Shown: positions 35,977 through 44,197 of the stretch, one piece after another
Layout: each line of letters begins with the position of its first letter
Position numbering within the stretch: position 1 is the stretch's first letter
Assembly (NCBI RefSeq): GCF_019924045.1
Contig: NZ_JAHXBN010000013.1
Coordinates: 62,001 to 126,000 of the forward strand
Length of the DNA: 64,000 bases
Reading direction: 5' to 3'
From: Dyadobacter fermentans
Lineage (GTDB): Bacteria; Bacteroidota; Bacteroidia; Cytophagales; Spirosomataceae
The notes under the pieces: generated by a model
Told to the model about the DNA's origin: nothing
Databases searched by the model: none
The model's input: the letters and a program-made list of their open reading frames with translations, nothing else
Program-made: the position numbers and the translations under genes

Positions 35977-35999
35977 CTTCCTCACAAAACATCATTTTT

Positions 36000-36398
36000 A
36001 TGGCAATCAGGAAATTTTCGAAGGGGCTGCATATCGCATTGTGGCTGACGCAGGTACTACTGTCGGTAACACTCGTTTGGGCCGCCTGGATGAAGCTGTT
36101 TCAACCCGCTGAAGTACTTTCGGCTATGTGGCCATGGACGGGGCAGGTGCCGGCGTTGGTCGTAAAGCTGACGGGCATTGCCGACTTGCTTGCGGGCGTT
36201 GGTCTGGTATTACCAGCGTGGACGAAAATCCGGCCGGAATTAACTTTTGTCGCGGCGGCGGGCGTGGTACTGCTCATGGTTTGTGCAATGGTATTTCACC
36301 TTTCGAGGGGCGAATCGCCGGTGTTCAACATTGTTTTCGGCGCGCTTGCAGCATGGGTAGCGTGGGGGAGGCAGGAGGGGGCTGCCTCCCTTTGCTAG
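36000..36398 (+). CDS. DoxX-family membrane protein
   Basis: 132 residues with four hydrophobic helices: IALWLTQVLLSVTLVWAAW, ALVVKLTGIADLLAGVGLVL, LTFVAAAGVVLLMVCAMVF and VFNIVFGALAAWVAW. The K-L-T-G-I-A-[DE] pattern at the start of helix 2 is typical of the DoxX family. The family is associated with redox or quinone-related roles, and no biochemical function is certain for this branch. It is divergent from hxlR, a frequent pair. Its stop abuts the hmp stop on the other strand with no spacing. Confidence 0.88.
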   Translation: MAIRKFSKGLHIALWLTQVLLSVTLVWAAWMKLFQPAEVLSAMWPWTGQVPALVVKLTGIADLLAGVGLVLPAWTKIRPELTFVAAAGVVLLMVCAMVFHLSRGESPVFNIVFGALAAWVAWGRQEGAASLC

Positions 36399-37601
36399 TC
36401 AGTTGACCGACAATGAAAGCGGTCCGAATTCTTCAAAATGGATATTCGATTGCTCGATGCCACGGTCGATCAGGTAGCGGTAATGCTGGTGAATGAACGG
36501 ACCGGGGCCGCAGATGTAGTATTTGGCGTCGGGATGCAGCGCGTCTTCGGGAAGCTGGTCCAGGGATACCCACCCGAGGTATTCATTCGCTCCCAGTTTA
36601 TCGGCGGAGTCGTAGAAAAAATGCTTTTCAACGTTAGCTACCGCTTCCGAAATGGCCTGCAAGTCGGCTTTGAATGCGTGTACCCGTTCGTTGCGGCACC
36701 CGTGTACCCACGTGATAGGCGCGGCTGTGTCGGTGCGCACGAGGGTTTCGAGCATGGATAGTAATGGGGTCTGACCTACGCCGCCGCTGATGAATACCTG
36801 CGGTGTGCCGTCTTCCGCCCGCAACGTGAAATTGCCGGATGGTGCAGAAAGGTCGACGACGTCGCCGGGTTCGACGAAGTCGTGCAGGCGGTTGCTGATC
36901 ATACCGTCGGGATGCTGGCTGCCGGCTTCGCGTTTCACCGAAATGCGGTAGTATTCACCATTCGGTGCGCTCGAGAGGCTGTATTGCCTCGGTTGTTGCA
37001 GGTTGATTTCGGGGAGGAACAACCGTATACTGATGTATTGGCCGGGTTTGAAATCGGCCACCGCACCACCATCGACCGGGTAGAGGTAAAAGGAGGTGAT
37101 CTCGTCCGACTCCTTCACTTTTTTGCGCACCACAAATGGCCGCCAGCCCGACCAGCCGCCCGGCAGGCTCACCTTTTCATCATACAACGTCTGCTCATGA
37201 CCGGTCATTAATGCGGCCAGCTGGTTGTAAGCGACGGTCCAAGCGTCGAGCAGCCCGGGGGTGGCCGCTTCTCCGAGCACTTCGCCAATGGAGGCGATGA
37301 GGTGTCGGCCCACAATAGCGTAATGCTCCGGACGTACGTGCAGGCTCGCATGCTTGTGCCCGATCGTGTCAACCACCGGCAACAGTACCGACGGGTCCTC
37401 AATATGTTCTGCGTAAGCCAGTACGGCCATAGCAAGGGCCGTTTGCTGGCGTTTATTTTGCTGGTTACCCATGTTGAAAAGGTGCTTCAACTCGGGGTTG
37501 TGCGTGAACATCCGGTTGTAAAAATGGGTGGTAAGCAACACGCCGTGTTCTTTCAGGACTGGTACTGTGGTTTTTACGAGTTCTTTTTGTAGTGGGGACA
37601 T
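36399..37601 (-). CDS. hmp: Flavohaemoglobin, nitric oxide dioxygenase
   Basis: 400 residues, the normal family length. The globin domain (residues 1-140) shows the proximal His in the RPEHYAIVGRHLI and GHKHASLHVRPEHY region and the distal Tyr near THFYNRMF. A ferredoxin-reductase FAD domain follows (QPRQYSLSSAPNGEYYRISVKRE), then an NAD(P) domain (VFISGGVGQTPLLSML, CGPGPFIHQHYRYL). The enzyme converts NO and O2 to nitrate in the cytoplasm. The upstream operator at 37617-37642 is nearly identical to the one in front of the adjacent Rrf2 gene, which points to NO-responsive control. Confidence 0.96.
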   Translation of the reverse strand: MSPLQKELVKTTVPVLKEHGVLLTTHFYNRMFTHNPELKHLFNMGNQQNKRQQTALAMAVLAYAEHIEDPSVLLPVVDTIGHKHASLHVRPEHYAIVGRHLIASIGEVLGEAATPGLLDAWTVAYNQLAALMTGHEQTLYDEKVSLPGGWSGWRPFVVRKKVKESDEITSFYLYPVDGGAVADFKPGQYISIRLFLPEINLQQPRQYSLSSAPNGEYYRISVKREAGSQHPDGMISNRLHDFVEPGDVVDLSAPSGNFTLRAEDGTPQVFISGGVGQTPLLSMLETLVRTDTAAPITWVHGCRNERVHAFKADLQAISEAVANVEKHFFYDSADKLGANEYLGWVSLDQLPEDALHPDAKYYICGPGPFIHQHYRYLIDRGIEQSNIHFEEFGPLSLSVN

Positions 37602-37616
37602 GAATTTGAAGTTTAT

Positions 37617-37642
37617 AATAAAAGATATTTTTGTCCTTTATT
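37617..37642. promoter_or_regulatory. Rrf2-type operator upstream of hmp
   Basis: Half-sites AATAAAAGA (37617-37625) and TCCTTTATT (37634-37642) are separated by 8 bases, with one mismatch in symmetry. The same element, perfectly symmetric, precedes the Rrf2 gene at 38151. It ends 16 bases upstream of the hmp start. Confidence 0.75.
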
Positions 37643-37656
37643 TGGGTAAAAAAATA

Positions 37657-38094
37657 TTACTTGTTCAGGGTAAGCTGCCCGGCGAGGAGCCCTTCATTGA
37701 ACTTACCGATGGAGGTGTTTTGCAGCATGACCACGATCTGGCTCCTGATCTTTTTGAAATCGTTGTGCAGCGGACATGGGTTGGCCTCCGAGCAATAACT
37801 GAGGCCCATTCCGCAGCCTGTGAAAATGCTGTCGCCTTCAATGGCTTGTACAATGTCTGCCAGGGGGCGTTGCAAACCTCCGGAATCCACATAAAACCCG
37901 CCGTTGGGACCTTTCGAGGACAGGATGAGCCCGTCTTTGCTCAGCTTTTGGAGAATTTTGGCCAGGAACGGTTCAGGTGAGTTGATATGCAAGGCAATTT
38001 CGCGGATGCCGACTTTCTGGCCTTCCTCCGACTTTTGAGCAATGTAAAACACCGCCCGCATCGCATACTCACACGTTTTTGAAAATATTCCCAT
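37657..38094 (-). CDS. Rrf2-family Fe-S regulator (NsrR-like)
   Basis: 145 residues. The N-terminal winged helix is MGIFSKTCEYAMRAVFYIA, VGIREIALHINSPEPFLAKILQKL and GPNGGFYV. Three cysteines at 94, 101 and 107 (CGMGLSYCSEANPC) are spaced as in Fe-S-binding Rrf2 regulators such as NsrR, IscR and RsrR. Its position next to hmp and the shared operator support NO sensing, so NsrR-like is the best guess, but Bacteroidota Rrf2 proteins are diverse and the ligand is inferred. It probably represses itself and hmp. It lies upstream of hmp on the same strand with a promoter of its own. Confidence 0.9.
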   Translation of the reverse strand: MGIFSKTCEYAMRAVFYIAQKSEEGQKVGIREIALHINSPEPFLAKILQKLSKDGLILSSKGPNGGFYVDSGGLQRPLADIVQAIEGDSIFTGCGMGLSYCSEANPCPLHNDFKKIRSQIVVMLQNTSIGKFNEGLLAGQLTLNK

Positions 38095-38128
38095 TGGCTG
38101 CTTCCGGCGCTTCGCCGTTTACCTGGTA

Positions 38129-38136
38129 CAAAGGTA
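38129..38136 (-). promoter_or_regulatory. Probable -7 box of the Rrf2 gene
   Basis: On the minus strand the octamer reads TACCTTTG, an exact TAnnTTTG. It lies 34 bases upstream of the start at 38094. The operator at 38151-38176 covers the place where a -33 element would be, and no TTG is seen there. Confidence 0.55.
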
Positions 38137-38150
38137 ATAGCTGGGTGGTT

Positions 38151-38176
38151 AATAAAAGAGTTTTTTGTCTTTTATT
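38151..38176. promoter_or_regulatory. Rrf2-type operator upstream of its own gene
   Basis: AATAAAAGA (38151-38159) and TCTTTTATT (38168-38176) form a perfect 9-bp inverted repeat with an 8-base spacer. The following bases (TGGG) also match the hmp copy. Confidence 0.8.
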
Positions 38177-38283
38177 TGGGGTTCGCATTTTCGTGAACTG
38201 GAAATTTTACTATTTGATAATGTTATTACCTTATTAATCAGCTATATTTATTTCAGTATGCTCAACGTTAATCATTACTACTC

Positions 38284-39984
38284 ATGAAAACAATTCTATG
38301 CAAGTTGTGGCAGATTTGCCTGCTCAATTCCCTCGTTTTTTCCGCGCTGAAAGCCCAGACATGTTCCTTCACAGATTTACTTCTGAATTCACAATCGGCG
38401 GTCAATTCATTCACCGCTTCCTGTAAAACGATTAATGGAAATATCACGGTTTCAGGTGCGGATATTACAGACCTTACCCCTTTGCAGAATATCGAAACAA
38501 TGAATGGAAGGCTGACGATCCAGAACAATCCGGCTTTGCCGAGTCTTAGCGGATTGAAAAATTTGGCGACAGCACAGCACGTGTTGATTTATTATAACGA
38601 TTTGCTGACCGACCTGACCGGATTGGAGAAATTAAAGTCGATTTGGGGAACGACTCATATCCGCTATAATAAGGGGCTGGTTAATCTGAAAGGCCTGGAT
38701 AGCCTGGCCAGTGCGAGCACATTCTACATTACGAACAATGATTCGCTGACCAGTCTGTCGGGGTTGGGCAGCCTCGAAACGGTGAGTGATATTTTGGCGA
38801 TCGGCTCGAACAAGAGCCTGGCGAGCCTGAACGGACTCACCAAACTAAATGCCGTTAGTCGGATTAATATCGGGGAAAACGATGCATTGACGGATCTTTC
38901 GGGATTGGAGACACTGACCTCAGTCAACTACCAGATGCATGTCAGTTATAACAAAAACCTGACGAGCCTGAATGGCCTGACGAGCCTCAATTATCTGAGT
39001 GAGGTGTACATAGGTAACAACGACCGTTTGCCCAACTTATCGGGATTGGAAAACGTGAGGTCTGTTTACTGGCTTGTGATAGGCAATAATAACAGTCTTA
39101 CCAGCCTCACGGGATTGCACAACCTCATTTCGGCCACCAATTTTATCATACGTGACAATGACCTGCTGACGGATTTATCGGGATTAGAGGGCCTTACCAA
39201 CGTCGGTTGGTTGCAGATCAGCGATAATCCGGCATTGGCGAGTCTTTCGGGCCTGGGGACGAGCACGGGTACCGGACGAATGAGCGCCAGCGGAAGGGTG
39301 GCTGCGCTTACGTTAGGCGGCCTAGTGATCAGGGGCAATACCCAACTGACGAGCTGCTCCATTGCTGCCGTGTGTGATTTTGTGAATACGGGCACTGCCA
39401 CCATCACGGGCAATGGTGCCGGTTGCGATAGCCAGGCTGCGGTGCAAGTAGGCTGCGCCGCGCTGCCGGTGACGCTTGCTCATTTTACGGCTAAGGCCGA
39501 GGTGGGTACCGCCGTTTTGCGGTGGACAACAGCGGAGGAACGCAACGCTGCCGTTTTTGAAGTAGAGCATAGCGTCGATGCACTAACCTGGTATAAGGCA
39601 GGCGAACAGAATGCCGTGGGAGAAAGCAATGCACTCGTACATTATCAATGGGTGCATCTCACACCTGCCGGTGGTTGGAACTACTATCGTCTTAAAATGA
39701 AAGACCTGAATGGTTCCTATTCTTATAGCCAGATTGAAAGTCTCAGATTTGATGGCAAAGCTCCCGCGGCTGTCTATCCAAATCCGGTTTCGGATGTGCT
39801 GATTGTTGAAAATAGCAAGGAAGTTGTCTTGTTTAGGATTATCAATGCGGAAGGCAGGAAGGTGTATGAGGCCGTCAGGGTATCCGATGCGGTCCCGGTA
39901 AAAGGCTTGGCTGCGGGCACTTACCAGGTTCAAATTACGAGAAAGAATGGATTGGTGCAAAAACAGCGTATTGCTATTTTGTGA
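38284..39984 (+). CDS. Secreted receptor-L-domain/leucine-rich-like repeat protein with T9SS sorting domain
   Basis: 566 residues. A signal peptide ends near SALKAQ. From about residue 60 to 330 there are around eleven repeats of 22-25 residues with the pattern GL-x2-L-x2-[VI]-x4-I-x2-N-x2-L-x2-LSGL (SLTSLSGLGSLETVSDILAI; DALTDLSGLETLTSVNYQMH), the right-handed beta-helix of receptor L domains. A Bacteroidota linker domain follows (LPVTLAHFTAKAEVGTAVLRW), and the T9SS type A domain is AAVYPNPVSDVLIVEN to the C-terminus. It is probably exported to the surface and involved in binding. No enzymatic motif is present and the ligand is unknown. Confidence 0.9.
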   Translation: MKTILCKLWQICLLNSLVFSALKAQTCSFTDLLLNSQSAVNSFTASCKTINGNITVSGADITDLTPLQNIETMNGRLTIQNNPALPSLSGLKNLATAQHVLIYYNDLLTDLTGLEKLKSIWGTTHIRYNKGLVNLKGLDSLASASTFYITNNDSLTSLSGLGSLETVSDILAIGSNKSLASLNGLTKLNAVSRINIGENDALTDLSGLETLTSVNYQMHVSYNKNLTSLNGLTSLNYLSEVYIGNNDRLPNLSGLENVRSVYWLVIGNNNSLTSLTGLHNLISATNFIIRDNDLLTDLSGLEGLTNVGWLQISDNPALASLSGLGTSTGTGRMSASGRVAALTLGGLVIRGNTQLTSCSIAAVCDFVNTGTATITGNGAGCDSQAAVQVGCAALPVTLAHFTAKAEVGTAVLRWTTAEERNAAVFEVEHSVDALTWYKAGEQNAVGESNALVHYQWVHLTPAGGWNYYRLKMKDLNGSYSYSQIESLRFDGKAPAAVYPNPVSDVLIVENSKEVVLFRIINAEGRKVYEAVRVSDAVPVKGLAAGTYQVQITRKNGLVQKQRIAIL

Positions 39985-40011
39985 TTTAAATAATTGATTG
40001 TGAAGTGCTTT

Positions 40012-40043
40012 CTCCGGCTGGACTAACGGCCGGAGATTTTTTT
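40012..40043 (+). terminator. Rho-independent terminator after the L-domain protein gene
   Basis: The stem CTCCGGC/GCCGGAG (40012-40018 and 40029-40035) has a 10-base loop and is followed by ATTTTTTT. Confidence 0.9.
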
Positions 40044-40121
40044 AAAAAATTTTCCCCAATTCCTGTCCAGATCGGGAAACCCGGTTGTCATTAGGTCTTT
40101 TAACTCAAAAAATTCTCAAAA

Positions 40122-40574
40122 ATGGAAACCAGACTTAATTTCTTCGAAAAAGGACAAAACGCAGTGAAGCCGCTTTTCAATCTTAACGGCTATATCAAAA
40201 AATCGACGCTTGGCCGCCAGTTGGTGGAATTGATCGACTTCCGTATTTCTCAAATCAACGGATGCGCTTACTGCCTGGATATGCATTCCAAAGAGCTGCG
40301 GGCGATGGGCGAAACCGAGCAACGCCTGTATGGGTTGAGCGCGTGGCGCGAGACTCCATACTACACCGACCGCGAGCGCGCTGCATTTGCATGGGCCGAG
40401 GCTGTTAATGCCCTGCATGTGACCGACGAGGTATACAAAGAAGTATCTGCGCAGTTTACCGAAGAGGAAATCGTGGACCTGACGATGGTCGTTTCAGCAA
40501 TCAGAAGCTGGAACAGCATCAATATCGCATTCCCGGCCGGGATCGGTACCTATCGTGTAGGCCAGTTCGGTTGA
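40122..40574 (+). CDS. AhpD-like carboxymuconolactone decarboxylase family protein
   Basis: 150 residues. The AhpD core is visible as LVELIDFRISQINGCAYCLDMHSKELRAMGE, with the redox pair C48-x2-C51 and H55. The second half (TDRERAAFAWAEAVNAL, EEEIVDLTMVVSAIRSWNSINIAF) is the family's all-helical fold. Such proteins are peroxidase-like antioxidant enzymes of the cytoplasm and often sit next to an ECF sigma gene, as here: the YCII/ECF42 pair follows after 56 bases. Co-regulation by that sigma factor is plausible. Confidence 0.92.
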   Translation: METRLNFFEKGQNAVKPLFNLNGYIKKSTLGRQLVELIDFRISQINGCAYCLDMHSKELRAMGETEQRLYGLSAWRETPYYTDRERAAFAWAEAVNALHVTDEVYKEVSAQFTEEEIVDLTMVVSAIRSWNSINIAFPAGIGTYRVGQFG

Positions 40575-40630
40575 TTTTGGACAAAACTGATTAGCTTTCG
40601 CATTCAGACACTTTAAAACATAACCGCATT

Positions 40631-40966
40631 ATGGACGAGTTCTTATTGGTATTCCGGCGCGATTTCAAGGACAAGCAAAATCAGCCATCCCCGGAACAGT
40701 TGCAGGAGCATTTTGAGAAATGGCACGCTTGGTACGACCGGATGACCGCCGAAGACCGGATCGTGCTCCGCAGGCGGTGGGATGGGGAAGGCCTGGTGGT
40801 GAACGCACAGAAGACCGTGCTGAATGGCCCTTATGCCGAAATCAAGGAGACGATCGGTGGGGCGGTGATCATCCGCGCGACGGACTACGACGAGGCGGCC
40901 GAGCTCGCCAAAACCGTGCCGATTCTGGAATTCGGCGGGAATGTGGAAATCCGGAAGGCGCTCTGA
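40631..40966 (+). CDS. YCII/DGPF-domain protein
   Basis: 111 residues with one YCII-like ferredoxin fold: MDEFLLVFRR, the region LNGPYAEIKETIGGAVII that corresponds to the DGPF motif (here NGPY), and TDYDEAAELAKTVPILEFGGNVEIR. Known pattern: DGPF proteins are encoded next to ECF42 sigma factors and are thought to belong to the same regulatory unit. The sigma gene follows at 41030. Biochemical role is not established. Confidence 0.9.
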   Translation: MDEFLLVFRRDFKDKQNQPSPEQLQEHFEKWHAWYDRMTAEDRIVLRRRWDGEGLVVNAQKTVLNGPYAEIKETIGGAVIIRATDYDEAAELAKTVPILEFGGNVEIRKAL

Positions 40967-40999
40967 TGGCAGTTTGCTGATCCTTTTTGATATTTGCGA

Positions 41000-41021
41000 G
41001 GTCCGGCTTTCCCGCCGGACC
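41000..41021 (+). other. Hairpin just upstream of the ECF42 start
   Basis: GGTCCGGC (41000-41007) and GCCGGACC (41014-41021) form a perfect 8-bp stem with a 6-base loop, followed by TTACTTTC and, 8 bases later, the sigma-factor ATG. It could attenuate or limit translation of the sigma gene relative to the YCII gene; the T-tract is too poor for a convincing terminator. Confidence 0.5.
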
Positions 41022-41029
41022 TTACTTTC

Positions 41030-42271
41030 ATGGAGGAAAAAGAACTGCTGCCACACCTTTTCAGGACGGAATACCGCAAACTCGTTGCTGTCCTGTGCTA
41101 CCTTTTCGGGATCGAGCACGTCGAGGTCGCCGAGGACATTGCGAGCGACACATTTTTGGCCGCTGCGGAAACGTGGGCTATCAAGGGCGTGCCCGAAAAC
41201 CCGGCTGCCTGGCTATACACCGTGGCCAAGAACCGGACGAAAAATCATCTGAAGCGTAATGCGCTGTTCGAACAGAAAGTGGCGGCGGAGATCCGTTACT
41301 CGTCTGACAAGGAGGCGGAAATAGAGATCGATATGTCGCCCAGAAATATCACGGACAGCCAGTTGGCGATGATTTTCGCTGTTTGCAACCCGTTGATACC
41401 CGCAGATTCTCAGGTGGCGCTCGCGCTGAACCTGCTTTGCGGATTTGGCGTCCAGGAAATCGCAGATGCTTTTTTGCTGAATAAGGAGGTCGTTTACAAG
41501 CGTATCCAGCGCGCGAAGGAGAAACTGAAAGAAGGCGAGATCAGCATCGCACCTCCGAGCGTGGCCGAGATCGCCGACCGGCTGGAAACCGTGCTGACGA
41601 CCATTTATCTGCTTTATTCCGAAGGTTACTATTCCATTTCCCAGAATACCACATTGCGCAAGGAACTTTGCGCGGAGGCTATGCGGCTCAACTTTCTTTT
41701 AATGGAAAACGATCTCACCGACCGCCCCGAGGTAAGCGCATTGCTATCGCTGATGTGCTTCCATTCGTCACGGTTCGAAGCCCGCACGAATCAGAACGGC
41801 GAAATGGTGCTTTATGAAGACCAGGACGAGTCGTTATGGAACCGGGAGCTGATCGAGCGCGGGACATATTACCTTAGCCGCGCTTCCACGGGCGACAAAC
41901 TCAGCCGCTACCACCTCGAGGCCGGTATCGCCTATTGGCATACCCACAAAGAGAATTCGCCCGAAAAGTGGCAAAGCATTCTCGATCTGTATAACCATTT
42001 GCTGGCCATCGAATATTCACCTGTTACCGCATTGAACCGCATTTATGCCCTGGCCAAAGTCCAGGGAAAGGAAGCGGGGATCGCAGAGGCGGAACGTTTG
42101 AACCTGACCAACAATCATTTTTACTATTCGTTGCTCGGTAATCTCTACGCCGGCATCGACGAAGCGCAGGCTGTGGCACATTATGAAACGGCCATCAAGC
42201 TCGCGCATTCGGAGTCGGATAAGGCAATCCTGTTCAGGAATATCGCACGTTTGCAGGATAATGTGGGTTGA
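41030..42271 (+). CDS. ECF42-type sigma factor with C-terminal TPR extension
   Basis: 413 residues; ATG at 41030 (MEEKELLPHLF) is preferred to an upstream in-frame codon at 40994. Sigma region 2 (VEVAEDIASDTFLAAAETWAIKGVPENPAAWLYTVAKNR) and region 4 (QVALALNLLCGFGVQEIADAFLLNKEVVYKRIQRAKEKL) are followed by a 230-residue helical extension (YLLYSEGYYS, LNRIYALAKVQG, HFYYSLLGNLYAGIDEAQAVAHYETAI) that is the DUF6596/TPR-like domain defining ECF42. These sigma factors lack a classical anti-sigma and the extension is thought to regulate them. The upstream YCII gene confirms the family. Confidence 0.93.
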   Translation: MEEKELLPHLFRTEYRKLVAVLCYLFGIEHVEVAEDIASDTFLAAAETWAIKGVPENPAAWLYTVAKNRTKNHLKRNALFEQKVAAEIRYSSDKEAEIEIDMSPRNITDSQLAMIFAVCNPLIPADSQVALALNLLCGFGVQEIADAFLLNKEVVYKRIQRAKEKLKEGEISIAPPSVAEIADRLETVLTTIYLLYSEGYYSISQNTTLRKELCAEAMRLNFLLMENDLTDRPEVSALLSLMCFHSSRFEARTNQNGEMVLYEDQDESLWNRELIERGTYYLSRASTGDKLSRYHLEAGIAYWHTHKENSPEKWQSILDLYNHLLAIEYSPVTALNRIYALAKVQGKEAGIAEAERLNLTNNHFYYSLLGNLYAGIDEAQAVAHYETAIKLAHSESDKAILFRNIARLQDNVG

Positions 42272-42299
42272 TATTCTATATTAGGCCAATCTAATCTTG
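42268..42299 (+). promoter_or_regulatory. Possible promoter of the OYE-type reductase gene
   Basis: TTG at 42268-42270 lies 21 bases before TAATCTTG (42292-42299), which has one mismatch to TAnnTTTG. It overlaps the stop codon of the sigma gene and ends 5 bases before the ATG, so a very short leader would result. Weak evidence. Confidence 0.3.
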
Positions 42300-42304
42300 C
42301 AAAC

Positions 42305-43369
42305 ATGTCAAAGTTATTTTCACCTGTTACTATTAAAAGTGTCCAGTTCAAAAACCGGATCGTTGTTTCACCCATGTGTCAGTACTCGTCCGTCGATGGT
42401 TTCGCCAGCGACTGGCATCTTGTCCACCTCGGCAGTCGCGCCGTAGGAGGAGCGGGGCTGATCATCACGGAAGCCACCGGCGTATCGCCCGAAGGCCGGA
42501 TTTCGTCCGAAGACCTGGGGATCTGGAAGGATGAGCATATCGAAAAACTCTCGCAAATTACCACATTCATCAGCGCGCAGGGATGCGTGCCGGGCGTGCA
42601 GCTCGCCCATGCGGGCAGGAAGGCCAGTACGGCAGTTCCCTGGAAAGGTCGTGCCGAAGTGCCTCAAAACCAGGGCGGATGGCAAACCGTAGCGCCATCG
42701 GCTGTTCCTTTCTCGGACACCTATCCCAAACCCGTTGCGCTGGATCTGGCGGGTATCGATAAAGTGGTTTCTGACTTTACCGCCGCTGCCCGGCGCGCAT
42801 TGCAGGCCGGTTTCAAAGTGATCGAAATCCATGCCGCGCACGGCTACCTGGTGCATCAGTTCCTGTCGCCGCTCAGTAACCACCGCACCGACGAATATGG
42901 CGGGAGTTTTGAGAACCGCATTCGCCTGCTGCTGCGCATTATCGAGGGTATCCAAACAGTATGGCCGGCCGATTTGCCGCTATTTACCCGCATTTCCGCC
43001 ACCGACTGGGCCGAAGGCGGCTGGAATGCCGATGAATCCGTCCAACTCGCAGAAATTCTCAAAGAAAAAGGCATCGACCTGATCGACGTATCGACCGGTG
43101 GATTGGCGGCGCATCAGCAAATTCCGGTAGGTCCGGCTTACCAATTGCCATTCGCCTCGCGCATCAAACGCGAAACCGGCATTCTTACCGGCACCGTGGG
43201 CATGATCACCAATTCCATCCAGGCCGAAACGATTCTGGTGAATGGCGATGCGGATATGATTATTATGGCCAGGGAGATTTTGCGGAATCCGTACTTTCCG
43301 CTGGAAGCTGCGCGGGACTTGAAAGATACCGTTGCGTGGCCGGTGCAGTATGAGCGCGGGAAATGGTGA
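42305..43369 (+). CDS. namA: Old-yellow-enzyme NADPH:flavin oxidoreductase (YqjM/NamA class)
   Basis: 354 residues forming one FMN barrel. Seen: VVSPMCQYS with C24 near the flavin as in the thermophilic-like YqjM class, QLAHAGRKAS, FKVIEIHAAHGYLVHQFLSPL with the substrate-binding His pair, NHRTDEYGGSFENRIR, and the phosphate-binding end GTVGMITNSIQAETILVNGDADMIIMAREILRNPYF. These enzymes reduce activated C=C bonds with NADPH in the cytoplasm and are often part of electrophile or oxidative stress responses. The gene follows the ECF42 gene by 33 bases; shared control is possible. The gene name is by family and not certain. Confidence 0.93.
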   Translation: MSKLFSPVTIKSVQFKNRIVVSPMCQYSSVDGFASDWHLVHLGSRAVGGAGLIITEATGVSPEGRISSEDLGIWKDEHIEKLSQITTFISAQGCVPGVQLAHAGRKASTAVPWKGRAEVPQNQGGWQTVAPSAVPFSDTYPKPVALDLAGIDKVVSDFTAAARRALQAGFKVIEIHAAHGYLVHQFLSPLSNHRTDEYGGSFENRIRLLLRIIEGIQTVWPADLPLFTRISATDWAEGGWNADESVQLAEILKEKGIDLIDVSTGGLAAHQQIPVGPAYQLPFASRIKRETGILTGTVGMITNSIQAETILVNGDADMIIMAREILRNPYFPLEAARDLKDTVAWPVQYERGKW

Positions 43370-43409
43370 AAGGTCCCTTTGCCGCATTCATCACTTTCCG
43401 GCCACTGCC

Positions 43410-43646
43410 TCATGCGTAAGCTAGCTTGCTCAGGACCGGCGAATTATCGATGATGGGCCTCATCCGAAGATCGGACGCAATTTCGATGTAGGACATTACA
43501 CGAATATCTTCGTGACCCGGATAAAATTCCCGAAAATCGTTGATCAGCATATCTTCGGAGAAAAGTGTTTTTGCTTCGAAACTGTACGAGTTGGTTAAAA
43601 TTACCCCATCTTTTTTCGCAGACATAGTAAGCATGTATTTGGGCAT
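43410..43646 (-). CDS. Hypothetical small protein
   Basis: 78 residues (MPKYMLTMSAKKDGVIL at the start, MSYIEIASDLRMRPIIDNS near the end), soluble and without signal or membrane segment. I do not recognise a family. It is convergent with namA and its start is 12 bases from the divergent start at 43659. Length and codon pattern are compatible with a gene, but no motif supports it. Confidence 0.5.
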   Translation of the reverse strand: MPKYMLTMSAKKDGVILTNSYSFEAKTLFSEDMLINDFREFYPGHEDIRVMSYIEIASDLRMRPIIDNSPVLSKLAYA

Positions 43647-43658
43647 AAGGCTGTTGTT

Positions 43659-44141
43659 ATGTGTGATTTATTAAAAATATGTTCCGTAACCGGCCAGGGG
43701 CCTCCCTTTGCCGGATTCTGTGCAAAAACCTTGCCGCGCAAATGGTTTTTCCAGTTCATTCTCCTCGGTTTGCTTACCTGTGCGTGTGAGGGCATGGACA
43801 CAACGCATGTAACGCAGGATTTTTACCTGGTGGATATGGATTATGACGCGGAGGAGCGTTCGCTTTCGTTCAGTGTCAATGACCGGGATTATGTGGGAGT
43901 AGGCGGGCCAACCGTTGTTGGTTACGCCTTAAGCGGGAAATATATTTTGGTGAAGCAGAGACCAAAGTTTTTCTTGGAGCCGAAAAGCACGCGGAAGCCA
44001 CTCTATTATATCGTTGATACGGACGTTGAAAGGCTACGAATGCCGGAGCAAGGTGTAATGGGGCCTATGGTTCTTTCAGACTTTAATGAGACGTGTAAGA
44101 AAATGAGGATCCGAACGCCCGTACGTTTTCTGGAAGACTGA
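43659..44141 (+). CDS. Hypothetical lipoprotein
   Basis: 160 residues as drawn; the true start is uncertain because the stretch KWFFQFILLGLLTCACEG at about residues 28-45 looks like a lipoprotein signal with the lipobox LTCAC, which would place the real start a few codons before it. The mature part (VTQDFYLVDMDYDAEERSLSFSV, VVGYALSGKYILVKQRP) is beta-rich and has no catalytic motif I know. It is the first of three small genes of unknown function on this strand (43659-45197). Confidence 0.6.
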   Translation: MCDLLKICSVTGQGPPFAGFCAKTLPRKWFFQFILLGLLTCACEGMDTTHVTQDFYLVDMDYDAEERSLSFSVNDRDYVGVGGPTVVGYALSGKYILVKQRPKFFLEPKSTRKPLYYIVDTDVERLRMPEQGVMGPMVLSDFNETCKKMRIRTPVRFLED

Positions 44142-44197
44142 AAAGTGGAATTGAATTTGTAAATAGGAAGTAGAAGCCGACTTCCCCGTCAACAGCG

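Noticed and set aside
36399..37601. Separate globin and reductase genes
   Set aside because: One uninterrupted frame covers globin, FAD and NAD domains in the usual Hmp order and length.
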